Program-made: the position numbers and the translations under genes
In this document: positions 3,613 through 5,400 of the stretch, piece after piece
How the letters are laid out: each line of letters opens with the position of its first letter
Numbering within the stretch: the first letter of the stretch is position 1
From: Frankiaceae bacterium
GTDB lineage: Bacteria; Actinomycetota; Actinomycetes; JADGOU01
Assembly (NCBI GenBank): GCA_017882835.1
Contig: JADGOU010000211.1
Span: forward strand, 1 to 5,400
DNA length: 5,400 nt
Direction of reading: 5' to 3'
Notes under the pieces: generated by a model
What the model saw: the letters and a program-made list of their open reading frames with translations, nothing else
Told to the model about the DNA's origin: nothing
Database searches by the model: none

Positions 3613-5391
3613 ATGTCATCTTCTCCTGCTTGCGCCTGCTGTGTCTGCCCGGTCCACGGCCCGGCCCGTCCTGAGGCCCACCCCAGTGACCGGGCGGGGT
3701 GGGCCGACCCGGCCCGGGAGTATCTGGACTCGGTGGTGAACTGGCTGGACGGGCCGGAGGCGATGGGCGCCGGGCATGGTGATCTGGAAGCCCGGCTGCA
3801 GGTGTATTCGCGGGAGCAGTACCGGCTGCTGTTGCAGGGTCATCTGGATGAGCGTGCCCGGTTGGAGAAGCGCCGCGGTGGCGTGACCGGCAGCGACGGG
3901 GTGCCGCGTCCGCGGGTGGAGAACGGCCATCGGCGCGAGTTGACGACTGTGCTCGGGCCGGTGACGGTGACCCGCAAGGCCTACCGAGCCAGTGCGGGTA
4001 CCGGTGATGTCGGCACCGGCACGACCTCACCGACCGCCTCGGACACCCAGCCCGGCCCTGCCTCGGACGGTACTGGCATGACGACGGGACCGACGTCAGG
4101 AGTGTTGGCGTCGACACCGACCGCCTCGGACACCCAGCCCGGCCCTGCCTCGGACGGTACTGGCATGACGACGGGACCGACGTCAGGAGTGTTGGCGTCG
4201 ACACCGTCGGCGGGGAATCTGCATCCGGCGGACGCGGTGTTGAACCTGCCGGTGGGCAGGCCGTCGGCGGGACTGGCGCGGTTGGCGGCGGTGGAGGCGG
4301 CGCGGGGGTCGTTCGACGACGCCCAGGAGGCGATCGAGCGGGCGACCGGCGTTCAGCTGGGCAAGCGGCAAGTGGAAGGGCTGGCCCGCCACGCCGCGGT
4401 GGACGTGGACGCGTTCTACACCGCCCGCCGTCCCCAGCCGTGCCCGGACCGGGTGCTGGGGCTGCAGTGCGACGGCAAGGGGATCGTGATGCGCCCCGGT
4501 CACCTGCGCCCCGGCACGGCCAAATTGGCGGCGAAGGCTTCGGCGAAGCTGTCCACCCGGCTGTCGCCCGGGGAGAAGCACGGACGCAAGCGGATGGCCG
4601 AGCTCGTGGCGGTGTACGACCTGGACCCCGAACCACGCACCGTCGACGACATCATCCCCGCCAGCAGCACGTCACGGGTGGGCAAGCAGGCGCGCCGGCC
4701 GGGCCCGGTGGTGACCGGCAAGTGGCTGGCCGCCAGCGTCACCGACGACATCCCGGCCGTCATCACCCGCATGTTCGACGAAGCCGAGCGGCGCGACCCC
4801 AACCATGAGCGGACCTGGGTCGCCCTGGTCGACGGCAACCGCCAGCAGATCGACACCATCCGTGACCAGGCCGCCACCCGGGGCATCACCGTGACCACCA
4901 TCATCGACTTCGTCCACGTGATCGAGTACGTGTGGAAGGCCGCCTGGACCTTCTTCTACCCCGGCGATCCCGACGCCGAGACCTGGGTCGCCGGCCACGC
5001 CCGGACCATCCTGACCGGCCGGGCAGTCGACGCGGCGGCCACGATCCGCCGCCAGGCCGACGCTGCCAGGTTCCGCGGCAGCGAACGCACCGGTGCCGAC
5101 GAAGCCATCACCTACCTGACCGCCAAGGCCCCGTACCTGGACTACGCCACCGCCCTGGCCAACGGCTGGCAGATCGCCACCGGGATCATCGAAGGCGCAG
5201 CACGATTCCTCATCAAGGACAGGATGGACATCACCGGCGCGAGGTGGACCACCCCTGGCGCCGAAGCCGTCCTGCACCTGCGCGCCGTCATCGCCAACGG
5301 CGACTTCGACGAGTACTGGCAATGGCACCAACAGCAAGAACTCCGCCGCAACCACCTCGACCACTACCAACAACTCGATCTTGCAGCCTGA
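3613..5391 (+). CDS. ISKra4-family DDE transposase (592 residues)
   Basis: The enzyme would cut and join the ends of its own insertion sequence. Residues 7-12 hold a Cys cluster (CACCVC), followed by a helical N-terminal domain (about 30-125) ending in 'GPVTVTRKAYR', as in ISKra4 transposases. A Pro/Thr/Ser/Gly-rich linker (about 126-200) contains two exact copies of a 29-residue unit. Family sequence resumes at NLHPADAVLNLPVGRPSAGL and EAARGSFDDAQEAIERATG. The likely catalytic triad is Asp287 (LQCDGKG), Asp407 (VALVDGN) and Glu527 (GIIEGAARFLIKDR), with the family hallmarks DFVHVIEYVW and MDITGARW following the expected order. The ending NGDFDEYWQWH is also typical. ATG 3613 was chosen from its AGGAG site. 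The gene has no frameshift. Translation is probably restrained by the hairpin at 3554-3611. The family call is very secure; activity is inferred. Confidence 0.93.
   Translation: MSSSPACACCVCPVHGPARPEAHPSDRAGWADPAREYLDSVVNWLDGPEAMGAGHGDLEARLQVYSREQYRLLLQGHLDERARLEKRRGGVTGSDGVPRPRVENGHRRELTTVLGPVTVTRKAYRASAGTGDVGTGTTSPTASDTQPGPASDGTGMTTGPTSGVLASTPTASDTQPGPASDGTGMTTGPTSGVLASTPSAGNLHPADAVLNLPVGRPSAGLARLAAVEAARGSFDDAQEAIERATGVQLGKRQVEGLARHAAVDVDAFYTARRPQPCPDRVLGLQCDGKGIVMRPGHLRPGTAKLAAKASAKLSTRLSPGEKHGRKRMAELVAVYDLDPEPRTVDDIIPASSTSRVGKQARRPGPVVTGKWLAASVTDDIPAVITRMFDEAERRDPNHERTWVALVDGNRQQIDTIRDQAATRGITVTTIIDFVHVIEYVWKAAWTFFYPGDPDAETWVAGHARTILTGRAVDAAATIRRQADAARFRGSERTGADEAITYLTAKAPYLDYATALANGWQIATGIIEGAARFLIKDRMDITGARWTTPGAEAVLHLRAVIANGDFDEYWQWHQQQELRRNHLDHYQQLDLAA
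4033..4206 (+). repeat. Exact tandem duplication, 2 x 87 bp, inside the transposase gene
   Basis: Copies at 4033-4119 and 4120-4206 are identical; with the shared flank CACCG the exact match covers 92 bases at a period of 87. The unit equals 29 codons, so the frame is kept, and it encodes TASDTQPGPASDGTGMTTG followed by PTSGVLASTP. Perfect identity suggests a recent duplication. It lies in the linker between the N-terminal and catalytic regions, where extra length may be tolerated. Confidence 0.95.
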
Positions 5392-5400
5392 CCCTCAACT

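Larger units (their letters stand above)
3439..5400 (+). mobile_element. ISKra4-family insertion sequence, left part (right end beyond window)
   Basis: The element is defined by its transposase (3613-5391). I place the left end at about 3439 because the host membrane-protein gene loses family resemblance exactly there and the sequence then starts GGGTGTGGCTCTTCTGGAG; a GGG start is usual for this family. About 174 bases of untranslated leader then precede the transposase start and contain the long hairpin 3554-3611. The right terminal repeat and any target duplication are not visible, because the window ends 9 bases after the transposase stop. Transposase codon bias matches the surroundings, so the source is probably another high-GC actinomycete. 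The gene is uninterrupted, so the copy may be active. Family membership is secure; the left boundary is inferred. Confidence 0.7.

Noticed and set aside
4033..4206. A repeat pair considered as CRISPR or integron-like repeats.
   Set aside because: The copies are directly adjacent without spacers, are in frame, and lie inside the transposase coding sequence.
3410..4636. A 408-codon open frame on the minus strand opposite the transposase.
   Set aside because: It is an out-of-phase reading of a GC-rich gene, is Pro/Arg/Ser-rich without family motifs, and even contains the reverse of the 87-bp duplication. The plus-strand transposase is unmistakable.

Overview
The window is very GC-rich, uses G/C-ending codons heavily, and carries GAF-ANTAR regulators, a NarL/LuxR-type regulator tail, a Cys/His-rich mini-protein and a small actinobacterial membrane protein. 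Together these point to an actinomycete chromosome, most likely a soil or plant-associated lineage such as Frankia, Geodermatophilales or Pseudonocardiales. The lineage is inferred from style and gene families, not proven.

Layout. 1-93 is the C-terminal end of a LuxR-type response regulator entering from the left. 94-1150 is mostly decayed or non-coding DNA: a weak hairpin after the regulator stop, a minus-strand stretch (about 263-626) with coding-like codon bias in two different frames, a GC-rich stem-loop (668-697), and a plus-strand stretch (885-1154) that faintly resembles an anti-sigma-type ATPase N-terminus. 1151-1489 is the tail of a GAF-ANTAR regulator that has lost most of its GAF domain and its start codon. 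It overlaps by ATGA an intact 259-residue GAF-ANTAR regulator (1486-2265). 2266-2508 is intergenic, with terminator-like hairpins, a weak promoter-like sequence and a tiny ORF. 2509-2700 on the minus strand is a 63-residue Cys/His-rich protein with a strong ribosome binding site. 2701-3318 holds a plus-strand C-terminal coding fragment (about 2770-2871), an unrecognised plus-strand ORF (2884-3303) whose first half looks coding, and GC-rich sequence with no clear gene.

At 3319 a small two-helix membrane protein begins, but its family sequence stops after residue 40. From about 3439 to beyond the window end lies an insertion sequence of the ISKra4 family. Its transposase (3613-5391) is full length with a recognisable D-D-E triad and carries an exact 87-bp in-frame duplication in a Pro/Thr/Ser-rich linker. 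Directly before the transposase start a long imperfect hairpin buries the ribosome binding site, an arrangement known in other insertion sequences to limit translation from read-through transcripts.

The left two-thirds looks like an accessory region where small signalling genes have been truncated and rearranged, ending at the mobile element. I see no convincing new multi-gene system. The most informative signals are the RBS-occluding hairpin, the IS/target-gene junction, the recent linker duplication and the broken tandem ANTAR pair.
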